Of a stretch of 64,000 bases of DNA, positions 8,373-19,784 are shown piece after piece. The notes under the pieces are model-generated. The model worked only from the letters and a program-made list of their open reading frames with translations, did no database searches and was not told where the DNA came from. A program made the translations under genes and the position numbers. The first letter of the stretch is position 1; each line of letters opens with the position of its first letter. Origin of the DNA: Icerya purchasi (Eukaryota; Arthropoda; Insecta; Hemiptera; Monophlebidae); NCBI GenBank assembly GCA_039619475.1, contig CM077115.1, positions 178,506,060 through 178,570,059 of the forward strand, read 5' to 3'.

Positions 8373-10240
8373 TTAAAAATTATGTTTGAAAGAAAGGTGA
8401 AGGAGGGCTATTATTAGGCAAGGGGCAGTATAATTCTGCATAGGTGGATGTGTGGACGCGTTTATTTCCAGGAATCCCAGCATGACTGGGCGCTCATAAA
8501 AAGGATAATACCTCTTCTGGGTTCGTACTGCTAAAGGTTGTTTAGTGAGAGGATTGGAGATTGTTGATAAAGCCGCCGATGATTCAGATACCAACAAGGA
8601 TTTCAGTGATGTATGTTCTGCAGAAAGAAAATATTCCAAACAGAAAAATACTCCATATATATTTCAGCATCCAATACCGAACAATTGTCGTTCAGTTGAA
8701 TGTTTTTAATCACGTCGCAGGCTTCAAAAGTAGCCTCTGAGGTAGCCTTGGCAACATTCGTGAAAAAAATGAGATGGTCGCGGTATTTTTAAATTTAAAC
8801 GATATATATTAAATTTTATTAGGGGAAGATCAACATCAATTGTGCTGCGATAGGAGGGCCAGGATTTCCAAGAAAGTCATTAGGGAACTCTGGGGTAATA
8901 GGGAAGTCATTTATGCGGATAGGAAGGGAACGATTACGAGAGAAGAGAGCGAGGGTTTCACGGTGATAAATAAAGTTTCTGAAATACACTAGTCGAAGGA
9001 GGAGCTAACAAGGCACACAAACTAACAGACGGAGAGGTTCTATGTGCGCCAAGTATCGTGTGAAGAGCCGTGTGGTGCACTGAATCAAGAGATTTAAGTG
9101 GGGAAGGGCTGGCTGAAGAATATGCTGGGGACCCGTAGTTTATTCTTCAGGATTTATATATGAAGAGAAGAGTTTTCGACGGTACATTATAGTTTGTGTT
9201 TGATACATATTTAAGGATAGGTAGGAATTTGTGAGGACGCCAAATTAGCTTACGATCAAACAGTAATCCAAGGAATGTAGCAGTAGGATGGAAATAGAGT
9301 GAAGAGTTTTCTAGATTGAGAACGGATGCAAAGGAAGTTTTAACATCCTCTATAGAAATGAACGCAGACAAACTTAGATGGAGAAAATACAAGACCGTTA
9401 TTGTTACACCAGGCTTTCAGTATTGTAATAGAGGGTTTTTTGAGCATTCTCTAGAAAACTGGAAGACAGGGAAATGTTCAAGTCGTCAAACGAAAACCGG
9501 ACGTCAACAGGCGGAGCGATACATTCATTTATATCGTTGATGTAAAAAATAAACGAGGTTTCACTAAGGGCAGATCCTTGTGGTAAGCCATTCTCAGTTT
9601 GAATGGTTCTCGATGTTAACGAACCAATCTTAACACGGAACGTTCTATTTGTTAAAACATGATTCAGATAATTGACCATGTTTCCAAATATTCTAACTGG
9701 TGTCAGCTTAGATAACAGATTATACCGCTGTATTCTTTCAAACGTCTTTTCTATATCGAAAAAGACAGGGAGTATACACATGTTGACGTTGGTGAAATTG
9801 TCCTTATAGGCTCAGCAGAGCTGCAGTACACATCCTACGTCTTCCGGCTTGTAACGAACATAGGAGATTATTCTACTCAAGAAAGAAAAGGAGGTACCGA
9901 TTAACCATTTTTTCAAGCGTTTTTACCAGAACACTTTTGAGGGATATGAGACTGTAGTTTTGCGAAAAAGGGGGTTCTTTATATTGCTTCGGGATGGGAA
10001 TAACAACTGCTAATTTCCATTACTCTGGGATAGAACCGGCGGGTCAGATTTGATTATAGATATGTAAGAGGAGTTTTTTCGCCGAAGGAGGTAAGTATTT
10101 TAACATTAAAGGATGGATAGAATCGGCTCCAGGTGCGCTATTTGACGTATGGTATTGAAAGTTAAATTCAGATATGGCGAAAGAACAGTTGTAGGAAAGT
10201 GAAGAGTCAGAGATGATATTGGCGTGTGTGAAATGCTGTT
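8373..10240 (-). pseudogene. Decayed jockey-like non-LTR retrotransposon (RT to RNase H)
   Basis: On the minus strand, fragments appear in the expected order. Near 10240-10030 the frame gives APGADSIHPLMLKYLP and WKLAVVIPIPK (RT fingers). At 9781-9404 there is FFDIEKTFERI, then ENGLPQGSALSE. The catalytic FADD box is changed to FSFDDLN. At 9392-9147 there is a thumb-like ATFLGLLFDRKL. At 8639-8373 there is an RNase H remnant, LVSESSAALSTISNP. Frames are broken repeatedly. It belongs to a different lineage from the intact I-like element. The endonuclease is not visible. Part of the RT is duplicated just upstream at 10255-10472. Confidence 0.78.
9808..10021 (-). repeat. RT segment duplicated at 10255-10472
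   Basis: This segment and 10255-10472 align along their lengths in the same orientation. Both run from CTCAGCAGA through GGAGATTATTCT to AACAACTGCTAATTTCCAT. After that point they diverge: here the RT continues, while the other copy runs into unrelated sequence. This is a partial direct duplication or a second truncated copy. Confidence 0.75.
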
Positions 10241-10254
10241 AATACTTGCCTTTG

Positions 10255-10472
10255 TAGGCTCAGCAGATTATTAGCTGTAGTACACATTTGGGCTTGTGAC
10301 GAGGATAGGAGATTATTCTGCTCAAGGAAGAAAAGGGAGCGGCGATTATTTATGTATTTTTTCAAGCGCTTTTGCAAGGATACTTATGCCGGATATCGGC
10401 TTGTAGTTTTGTGGAAAAAAATGATCTTTCTTTTGCTTCAGGGTAGAAATAACAACTGCTAATTTCCATGTT
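10255..10472 (-). repeat. Second copy of the duplicated RT segment
   Basis: Homologous to 9808-10021. The minus-strand frame keeps traces such as WKLAVVIST and NYKPISGISILAKALEK, equivalent to RT fingers. It is separated from the first copy by about 230 bases of further RT sequence. Confidence 0.72.
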
Positions 10473-13400
10473 TCTTGTAGCTCCGACTGATGCACTTTAA
10501 CCTGTTGTTCGATGACGATACTAGGGATTGTCCTCCCGATTCTTCAACGTGCTTGTCCTCACCTGTAGAGTGCTGTGCCGACATGGGCGTGGGAGGACAC
10601 GAGTATTCCTGTATTTCTACAATTGCCTGATCGGGTATATCCCGTAGGTACACAGCATTTGAATGATTTTCTTGACACGTCATAATCTCGAGAAAGAAGT
10701 GTACAGTGGTGGTTTCCCGTTACCTTCCACCGGATTTTTTGTCAGGATTTATACTCCCTTAGCGGGAGGGATCCAGTTGGAAGGCGCTGGATACTCGTTT
10801 ACTCGCTCTGAATTGATACTCATCAATTCGACTGAGGCACTTACGTCACGAGCGAGTTGCTGATAGTCTGCCATTGTAAATATGCTTAACGGAATTTATT
10901 GGAATGAGTACCTTCGGAAAGTACATCTCTCTCCGTTTTCCTTATATATATTAGATATTAATGTCGGACCGATTTTTAGTCGGCAGTTTGAACCGTTTTT
11001 GCAGTGATGTAGATAGTTGATTTGTAGTAAAGTCCAGAAATTTTCTTTAGGATTATCGCGCAGGCTATTTGAGAGAATGCTAAATTACTGTCATATTAGC
11101 GTGCGTCAATTTTTAGAGTTTGTTAATTAGCTGCTGCTCCGAGATCGATAGAGACAGTAACGGGATATTCGGGGCATTGTTAATAAAGAGTGGGGGTTTT
11201 AACGGACAGCTCAATCTAATACCATTTATGCTGTAAAATATAGTTACACTCTCTTATGATGAGCTTAAGTTGCAAGTATATAAACACTTTAAAACAACTT
11301 AGTAATGCATTTCTAAATCGGGTCAGTACGAAGAATATTATTTCGAATGGTAGCTTCAATTTAAAGCATGCAGGAATTGAAACTTTTTCAAATCGGTCCA
11401 CTGCGAAAAACATCACAATAGCCGGTCTGAATGGTAGTTTAAATGGCAAGTTTGTAAAAGTTTACTCTTAGTGATACATTGCAAATCGGTAAGATGCGGA
11501 CAAATAAAAAAGCGGGAGTGGTGTAAGGTGTAGAAAAAAGAAAAAAGTTGTACCGTCTTTTTTCTTTATTTTTTAAACACAACCGCCCGTTTATTTTATT
11601 TTAACAATTGTCTATCTATTGACGGAGAAAAAAAAGCCGGTCAGAGGTCTAGCAGCTGGAATGATTTCTTCGGCAGCACCGAACGTCTCTCAGTTGGCAC
11701 GCGTTGAAAAGCTCCCTACGCGACAGCTACCTGTATTAGAACGGCCGATAGCAATAAATGCAGCGTGTTGCGAGTGCATTTCAGTGTAAAGAGCTTAATT
11801 AGGCGCGGTGCTGCCGGGACATTAATCGAAGTGAGCGTGAGCTTTCGATACGGCGAAATCGGATAGCGGCGTGGTCGTGGCAGGGCAGGGGGGCGAGGCA
11901 TAGGCTAATATTTGAATTATCTTGTTTGTCGTATATTGCGCGCGGAATAACCTTTTGTTGACTTAGTTAAAACTGTTCGACTTTTACTTCGACTCTGACT
12001 GCAAGTTCGACTTCAAACACGCATAGCCGCGTAATGACTACGGCAGTCGCTTTATGTTTACCGAGCATAGCGACTCGCATTAAGCAGACCAGACCGTAGA
12101 CCGCCCTCCGGTGTTCCACTCGTCCGGCCGACTATCGTCTACCTGCAGCGGTGGCTAGAGCGAAATCTCTTTCATATCTGCGCGCACCGTCTACTGATGA
12201 AACTCTGTTTCGCGCCTCCTTTGTACACATAAGCCGGCACGCCTTTCCAGCCCTGCATGAAAATTACCTTGCCGCCTGCGTGCACGGATGACGGTTCAGT
12301 GAAAAAATTAACTCATTCGAACGCGTTACAAAGTTACTTGCAGCACAACAGTTCGTTACTGAGAGAAATTTATCAACCGACGATTTCTTCGTACTTTCTT
12401 TTACTCGTTCGTCAGGTATGTGTGTCTGCAAGACGAAGAGCGCACGATAGCGGGCCGAAAAAATAATTTTAATTCTTGTTTGACTTTTGAAAACTTTTCC
12501 AAGACAAACGTACACTTCCGAACAGGTTATTTCGGGCCTCGAATAAAATTCGCCCGAAGATTTTTCGTTTACTTTCGCAGCATAAACAACCGCAGTCCGC
12601 ACAAATCTGAAATTTACCGCTCCCACGCCGTCTATTTCCGTTTGCAAACTTTGGTCCTTTCTGGGTCATCTTTCGTCGTGCAAAGCTCAGCACGATTGAT
12701 TTTGCCCCTTAACGAATTTCGAGTTTTAGTTTACAGTTTAAAAAGAGTAAAGTCGCGCCGCCTCGCATAGGCTGGCACATTCTTTTATGTAACTCTTCAC
12801 TGGCAATCTTGATTTGCCTATTAATGAGCGCCAACGAAATTCGAATGTTATTTCGATAGCTTTCTCTTTTTTTTTTTTTTTATCTCCACAGGTTATCGCA
12901 TTAAATGTGGCGAAAGTATACACCTATAAATATATTTATAATGTGTTGCTATTTTAACCATTTTTATCATGTACGAAAAACACGTTCGTCTTAATCGGTT
13001 TTTTTTTCTTTTTCATTATTAATCGGTTCTTTTGGTTAGTCTTCGACATGAGCATAAACGCGATGCCTAGAGTATACAAAGTAGTCGGATTAAAAGGGAT
13101 TTCTGAGAGTTTACTGATTTTCATCAACGGAGGGGTAGAACAATGATTGTCGAACCGGTTTTTGATTAAAATCAGTGAAAGTTATTAATAATAAATATAT
13201 AAGGTACATGATGTTGTCGCAGTAATTAGTCAACATTCGTTCTACGCATCTAGATTACAAAAATGATTTAAGTCAACCGTTTTACGGTGATTTCTTACCA
13301 TTCGTGTGTGTAACCAATGTACCACGGGCGTAATATAGTATTCCATATCGGATAACCTTACAGTTGCTTCATCATCAATTAGGCCACATTACGTACAGGA

Positions 13401-14384
13401 TCGTTCTCCATATCCTTACCGTGGCTGCGTACCATAGCAATGTTTCGCACATCACCGTCGTTAAATGATTTTTCAAGTGGATTTCGAGATGGTGATATAG
13501 ATAGAAAGCCGTTGTTGTCCAAACTAAGCGTAGATCGAGCGATAGGAATTTTCCGAAAGCGGTGTTCAGCTCCGGTATTTTTTTTTTCATTTCGACGTAC
13601 AGTTTAGTCAGCGTGGGGTGAACAAATTTGTTTTCGGTATCTTAGAAATGCGCTTGAATGTAGAATAGTCGAGCTGAACATACCAAAGTGGGTATATGCG
13701 CGAAGACGATTGAAAAATCATAGAAAATACCAAACTATTCTTGGACCAAAATATTTCGGCAGAAGAACAAAAACAACGGATATTGTACTCCCGAATTAAA
13801 TGAGAAACTGAGTTAGCGCGGGTCAATCCGCATCAGAGAAACAAATCTAATTAATAATAATGTTGAAAAAAAATTAATTAATTAATGTTAATGAAAAAGC
13901 ATTTAAAAATCACTTTCTCTTGGAATTAGCGTGAAAAATGAAAGGAATAAAATAAATCCGCGTGTACACTTCATTCTTCGTTTTTCTACCGTTTTATTTA
14001 ATTTTTTTCGTAAATAAATGGAAGGAAAGTCATTAACGGATATATTACATCTCTTTAATTTTTGAAACGTAAATTTTACAACATACTTGCGACGTTAATA
14101 ATTAGCAAATGCACGCCCCGACGTTCCGAACGCTAAGCCATTTTTAATGAGAAAAAAACAAAACAAAAAAGGATTAATCTATTTTGATAATTTTGCTTTT
14201 CTAAAAGGCGCGATGAGAGAACAGGGTTTTCTTCGTCGTTATTATTTTTATAATTTCGTGTGCTTTTTTTTCGTTTTTTTTTTATGAGGCACGGAATTAC
14301 GGACGCAGAGCACACATTCTTTTAACTAGTACAAACGCGTAATATCCATTACAGCAGAATGCCGATGAAAGGACAGGAGAGCTC

Positions 14385-14393
14385 TATAAATAA
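14385..14393 (+). promoter_or_regulatory. Candidate TATA box
   Basis: TATAAATAA lies about 90 bases upstream of an ATG that opens a short frame ending at a good splice donor. No clear initiator was found at the expected distance. In AT-rich DNA such a match is common by chance. Confidence 0.22.
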
Positions 14394-14476
14394 GCGTGTC
14401 GTACGGCTGCAGATAAGTCTTCTAATAAAGTTTAATCATCTTGGTTGGTTGTGAAAAATTTTGTCCGGTAATCACG

Positions 14477-14523
14477 ATGGCGATGGTCTTGGCCGTAGAC
14501 AGCACTGCGTTATCATTAACACG
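14477..14523 (+). CDS. Candidate first coding exon of an unknown gene (weak)
   Basis: The ATG at 14477 (context CACGATGG) starts MAMVLAVDSTALSLTR. The frame runs into CG|GTAAGC at 14523/14524, a good donor site. A TATA-like sequence lies upstream at 14385. The peptide is too short to identify and is only weakly hydrophobic. No downstream exon was recognised. It is listed as a lead only; a chance arrangement is quite possible. Confidence 0.17.
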
Positions 14524-16084
14524 GTAAGCCGAAGAAGGGCATGTCCGAAATGACGGTTGTTTAATGGATATAATAACTAAAAAGGAAGACGTCGGCTGAT
14601 AGTTTTTATCGTCCGGGCAGCTCTGCTATGCGTGTGTACGCATGCTACGAACGGTGGCATGATTTTCCGCCGTCAACGCCGCTGGTCGCCATTTTGCGCT
14701 CAAAACTCGAACAGCTCCGGCCGACGAGTGTGTACTGGAGAGCAGGCGTCAAGGGCCAAATTAATCATCAAAAGCTCGATAATACGGTTTAAGTCTTGAG
14801 CTTTAGGCTTATTCGGTTATCTCGTTCTGCAGCGGTGTCTTTCGTCTTTGCACATTCTATTACATCGGCCCGGCGAAGCGGTCTCAAAGAAATCAGTTCT
14901 CTCCCCCCCCGACCCCGCGCCTGCTCGTCTATTATCGATACGTTTATATAAGCGTCCACTAGGCCTTAAATGCGACCTGTCCGAAAGAGCCGAAATCAAA
15001 CCGTTCAAATAATTCAACTCCCTAACTAGATAAAAGTCCGTTTCACTTTTTTCCGCTCTTCATGTACGCCCGTCTTTTCAGTATACTCGGCTGACGCGTG
15101 GTGTGCCCGTGTGCGTGCGCGCGTACATAACGAATTTTTCGGTCGGCCGGAAGGGAAGTCCTTTGCATTGGCAGCGAAAGATAAAATATGAGAGTAGTTA
15201 GTTCATCCAAACTATGTCTTTATCATCGGTATTCTTACGAAAGGGCCGAATGGGTAATTGAATGGCGGAAAAGGAAAATAAGGAATGCCGTTCGCCATGT
15301 ACGAAAAATAAATCTGTAAAAAAGGATTAAATGGGCAGCATCGGTCGATGGGAGCCTGCGATTAGCTCGACAGTGAAACAACTCTTTCCGTATTTCTCAT
15401 TAAGCGCATTGAAAAATCGAACTTGTACGCCTACATGAAAAATTCCTCAATGTATTCCGTGTAGTGCCAAAGGCCAAAAAAAAATTTTTAATTACCGTGA
15501 ACTGAATTAGTATCGGAGCCGAAAGATAAAGAAAACATCTAAATAATATTACATTTTCGTTCGTTCCTGTATTATATAATAAGTGGCGCGCTTTGTGAAA
15601 AAATATTCTCCCCCACTGTATGTGTTTACAAAGCTGTTTAAACGCGCGCCAGTTCTGAAAACACTATATACTCATTTATCTATTACTGGCTAACGTAATA
15701 GCCCCTCCTTTGGTCTATAATAGCGAACTCATTTTTTTTTTTTTTTTTACAAGGACAATGACCCAAGAACAGCGAACTAATTATATATGTTATGTTCTCA
15801 CATATGCGTAATAATTATTGTAAGGCATTTTAACCGGCACATAAGCATTTTGATAATTGTTTGTTTTTTCTTTATCAGCGCGGTTTGCGAGATTCTTTTT
15901 GTTAGTAATAAGGAAGGGCTATCGTAAGTAAACGACAAAAAAGGAATCGGAACATTCAAGCGAATGGATAACAGAAAAATGTATCGCAATGCACCCTTCA
16001 GAAGTGAAAACGGTTTCTAAAAACGCTGTGAGTTGGTTTAGAAAGTGTGGAATTGTTCTTTTCTCGATCCGGTTTTATAAGAAA

Positions 16085-17745
16085 TAAAAAACTTCCCATA
16101 TCTAAGAAAAATTCGAAGAAGCCAGGACAGAAATCAAACATATTAGAAAGAAAAACGTTATTGTGTTCGAGCCACCAGACCAGGCGCGCTTGTTAAGCAT
16201 ACCCTTAAACAGTTTTCTGAGACACGATGTTAGGGAGATCGGACGAAGAGAGGAATTTTTATTTTAGGGATAGGAATGATAATAAAGGTGTTCCAGGCAG
16301 GAGGTGTGACTCCTATGGACAGGAAGCAGTTAAATATACAGAGAAGAGTTTGGGAAGCTTGATCGGATAGCTTTTTAAGAACAGAGGAGGGAATGCCATT
16401 ACGACCCCGAAGTGGGGCTAGAAGATTTTTTAAGAATGAATTTTAATTCGTTAATATTAAACACAGAGGTAAGAAAATGAGGATGAGAGTCTTCTGTAAA
16501 TGGAAACGGACAGGATTCATCAACGTTGGGAACATAGGCTGGAGCAACAGCATCAAGAAAAGATGACAAACTGTCTCAGAGGAAATAGTGTGGATAAAAG
16601 GACGTTCGGAAGAAGGGAATTTGAAAGCTTCGGCCATTTGCAGATATGATTAGAAGGAGTAATTCTCGAAAAAGAAGAACAGAAATTTTTCCATGAGGAT
16701 TTTTTAGAAGATTTTAATATAGACCTAGGCTCTTGCATTGGCCCTTTTGTGGTCAAGAAAGTTTTTGGGTGTAGGATTGGACCGGAAAATTCTGAATGTA
16801 GCGTTACTATAATCGAAAGCGGCATTGCATTCTTCGTTCCACCAGAGGGACGATGCTGATCCGCGACGGCCTGACAATGATGGTTTACGGGAGGAAAAGA
16901 TAGCGAAAGAGCATTTGTAATAGAATTTAGGAATAGATGGTAGTGAAATACAAGATCGGAGCCATCTAGAAAGTTAGGAAGCGTAGAATATCAACTAAGG
17001 AGTGGAACAGAGCCTAATTGATTTTGGAAAGATTCCATCGAAGGTAATTGAGAAGTTTAAAATAAGAAGGAAGATTCTGGGGAGTAATTAGAATAGGAAT
17101 ATGATCACTACCATAGGAGCCCATGAGAGTTAACCAATTATAATCAAAACCAATAGAAGGAGATGAGAACGTTAAATCGAAAGAACTATAACTAGATGGA
17201 CTCTTGTAATAGGTAGGAGAGAGATCATTAAGGGGGACTAAATCATTAGAAAGAACAAGATTTTCAAGAACAGTACCGTTGTTGTTATGGTTTGAGCAAT
17301 TCCATGAAAGAGGCCGTGCATTCCAGTCACCCCCAATGATAAATGAATGTGGGATAGACCTGAGAAACGGAATGAGAGGAAAGTGACGAAGGTCGCAACT
17401 AGGAGGAACATAAATAGAAATAATGTTAAGCAGACGAGCTGCGTTGGAAGGGATTGAAATGTCTACAATATTAGGCTGATTAGGACGAGAAGAGGAATTA
17501 AAGGAAACATCATGAGATTGATATAAAATTCCGTTCCTAATAAGGATTGCAGATCCACCATAACCATCGTCACGGTCGCATCTGATTATCTTATACTCTC
17601 GAAAGTTAATATTCATATTCGACCGTAGCCACGTTTCAGAAATAAAAGCAACGCTAATACTATGAATGTCTAACAGACCCTCTAATGGATTTTTTTGGCT
17701 CTAAGGCTGCGACAATTCCACTGTAAAATATTAAAAGTAGCGGGC
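16085..17745 (-). pseudogene. Broken copy related to the intact I-like retrotransposon (endonuclease and start of RT)
   Basis: The minus-strand start near 17745 encodes MPATFNILQWNCRSLRAKK. A frameshift near 17690 breaks the frame. Bases 17616-17014 then encode the endonuclease: YGGSAIL, IIGGDWNAR and GSYGSDHIPIL. Bases 16825-16443 hold fragments equivalent to residues about 310-430 of the intact protein, such as SSWKNFCSSFSR. The match ends inside the RT, equivalent to about 5930-5960 of the intact copy. The palm, RNase H and tail are missing. Similarity to the intact copy is clear but imperfect, so this is an older or sister lineage. Confidence 0.85.
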
Positions 17746-18009
17746 ATAGTAAATTATAAAAAAAAAAAATTGAGCAGGGAAAAGAAAACGAAATAAAAAG
17801 AGTGGGGAGGAAGAGAAACATAGAGAGTGCCAGAAGAAAAACAGGGAGGTAGAATAAAATAAAAGATAATTACATTGTAAAAAAATAATGAAATAAACAG
17901 AAGGAAAGAAACTTTAATGGGTGGAGGCAAATTTGGGCTAGCAAGTTGAGAGGAAAGTTAATGAGAAAAGGGAAGGAATAAATAAAATAAAGTTGTATAT
18001 CAAAATTTT
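17746..18009 (-). other. Probable 5' leader of the broken retrotransposon copy
   Basis: A purine-rich plus strand (pyrimidine-rich on the minus, transcribed strand) directly upstream of the broken copy's start codon. Its composition resembles the 7575-7800 leader of the intact copy. The 5' border is not defined. Confidence 0.4.
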
Positions 18010-18250
18010 AGCAATAGTTGTTAGAATAGCAATGCTATTTTAGAATAGCACACTAGCAGTTGCTATTCGTTTATCCAAATAGCTGCTATTGCTAGTTCGT
18101 ATTGCCCATTCATCAGAATTAGCATTGCTATTCCGTTTCGCAACTATTAGTGCGACTACTATTGCTATTCCGTTTAACAACTGCTAGTGCAACCACTAGT
18201 ATTTGCTTTTATCGACTGCTAGTGCAACTACTATTGCTATTTACACTTAC
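18010..18250. repeat. Degenerate AATAGC / AGCAGTTGCTATT inverted-repeat cluster (left)
   Basis: Many short, mutually complementary units such as TAGCAATAGC, CTAGTGCAAC and GCTATTGCTATT. A similar cluster occurs at 19100-19215, which could be the other end of one element of about 1.2 kb. No clear terminus or target duplication was found. Confidence 0.5.
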
Positions 18251-19099
18251 GCGTATATATAACAAACCTGATAATAAATTAAAACATTAGATTATAATTA
18301 GGGGGAAAAATTACGATTTTTGAAATTGCAATAATTGTATTTCGAGGTCAGGGTCTAAATCGTTTCTGAATAAATTTCAAGTAATCGTTGAGAATTTTCT
18401 GAGAAATTTTAGCATGATTTAATTCGTCGAGTTTAGATTAAAATACAAATCTCAATTCAGTTTTTTTATAGACTGTTATTCTTTGATCTAATGCATTTAT
18501 AAAGGTATATCTATTATTGGAAGATATTGAAAGATATAAAACGATTATTCAGATACTGAAAGTTCAATTTACGGTGTTGTTGCATGGTCATCTAAAGGGG
18601 GTTTAAACGAACATTTCTCTTTTAGTTTTATTTAAACTTTGAACGATATCATTCCAAAATAATGTCGTGAATCGGATTTTCAAACGGCACATTTTCTTAA
18701 GTTTTGAAATTTTTGTATCGTAACTATTATTTTGATATGCATTTAATAAAGTATCTCTGATTGGTTTATAAACAAGTATACAAGTGCCTTATTAACGTCT
18801 CCTCGAGCACACACCATCTAGTACACTGTAACCTTGTGGCATTCTTATTTTAACTTTTCCAATTTTATCTGATCCTAATGTTTCTTTAAGCAATGCCCGA
18901 AGTGAGACAAAAGTGAAAAATACATTTTAGATCATTTCCATTGTATGTAAAGTTTGTTGTATTAAAATAAATATTCAACAAAACTTTTAAACACGTGTTT
19001 TTTAAAGATGTTTTTTTTTTAATGAAAAATTCGGATTATATTTCACATGCTTTTAAAAATGAACATCAGACTGTTGTAGTACTCATCGTACATAAAATG
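18251..19099. other. AT-rich spacer between two AATAGC clusters; no gene seen
   Basis: No coding frame of note. It may be the interior of a non-autonomous element bounded by the two clusters, but this is unproven. Confidence 0.35.
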
Positions 19100-19215
19100 G
19101 TTAAAAAATAGCAGTAAAATAGCAATATCTACAATTTTGTACTGCTATATTAAAATAGCAATAGCAATAGCAATAGCAATAGCAGCTGCTACTGAAATAA
19201 ATAGCATCTTACCAT
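19100..19215. repeat. AATAGC repeat cluster (right)
   Basis: Contains five nearly perfect tandem AATAGC units (about 19153-19183) followed by AGCTGCTACTG. It shares short units with 18010-18250, partly in inverse orientation. Confidence 0.55.
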
Positions 19216-19360
19216 CTCTAAAACATAGAAACATGTTATTAGAACAGGCAGCTCGGTAACGATTATAATCATACTTTAGTTTGGTTTATTTTGGTTATTA
19301 TTAGCTTTGGTTAGCTAAATAATAAAAGCATAAAATTATACAAGAAAAACAATTAATGTA

Positions 19361-19391
19361 GGGGAAAGTCCTCCAGTACCGGCCAGTCACT
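19361..19391 (+). repeat. Tigger-type left terminal inverted repeat
   Basis: Pairs with 21837-21861 on the other strand over the outer ~25 bases. The inner part, CAGTACCGGCCA, recurs at about 19715-19727. Confidence 0.85.
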
Positions 19392-19784
19392 ATTTCTGAA
19401 ATTCTATAACAAATGACGGTGTAACGACTAGCGCCATTTGTGCAATTCGTCACTCACAGTTTATAACTCGCGCGGCGTTTACTTAACGCGACACGTTCAC
19501 CCGCAGTACAAAAATTGTTGTTATGCATGGTTAATGTCTGATGCACAATAAAAGTTCTGTGTATGATAACATGAGTTTACTCAGCGATTTAGAAAGAAAT
19601 CAAACCAGCTATGCATTGATCATTTATACCAGTACTTGTAAAATATTTTAAAATTTTAATTTTATACGTTACGTTTTATCAGCGATTAGATTTATATTTT
19701 TTTCTCTTTCCTTCAGTACCGGCCACTATTTATTTTATTTTTAAAGCAGTTTATTTTTCTTTTAAGTTCATAAAAATACCACGC

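Larger units (their letters stand above)
10473..16084. other. No transposon recognised; candidate host non-coding DNA
   Basis: About 5.6 kb in which I recognise no mobile element and no secure exon. The stretches near 11640-12240 and 14600-15180 are richer in G+C and CpG than the surroundings. Small open frames (e.g. 10459-10683 minus, 12264-12647 minus, 12420-12770 plus) have no recognisable motif. Possible roles are intron, promoter or regulatory DNA. Only the weak candidate at 14385-14523 is listed separately. Confidence 0.4.

Noticed and set aside
12264..12770. Overlapping 116-127 codon frames on both strands
   Set aside because: Both strands are open by composition. Neither translation shows a known domain or signal.
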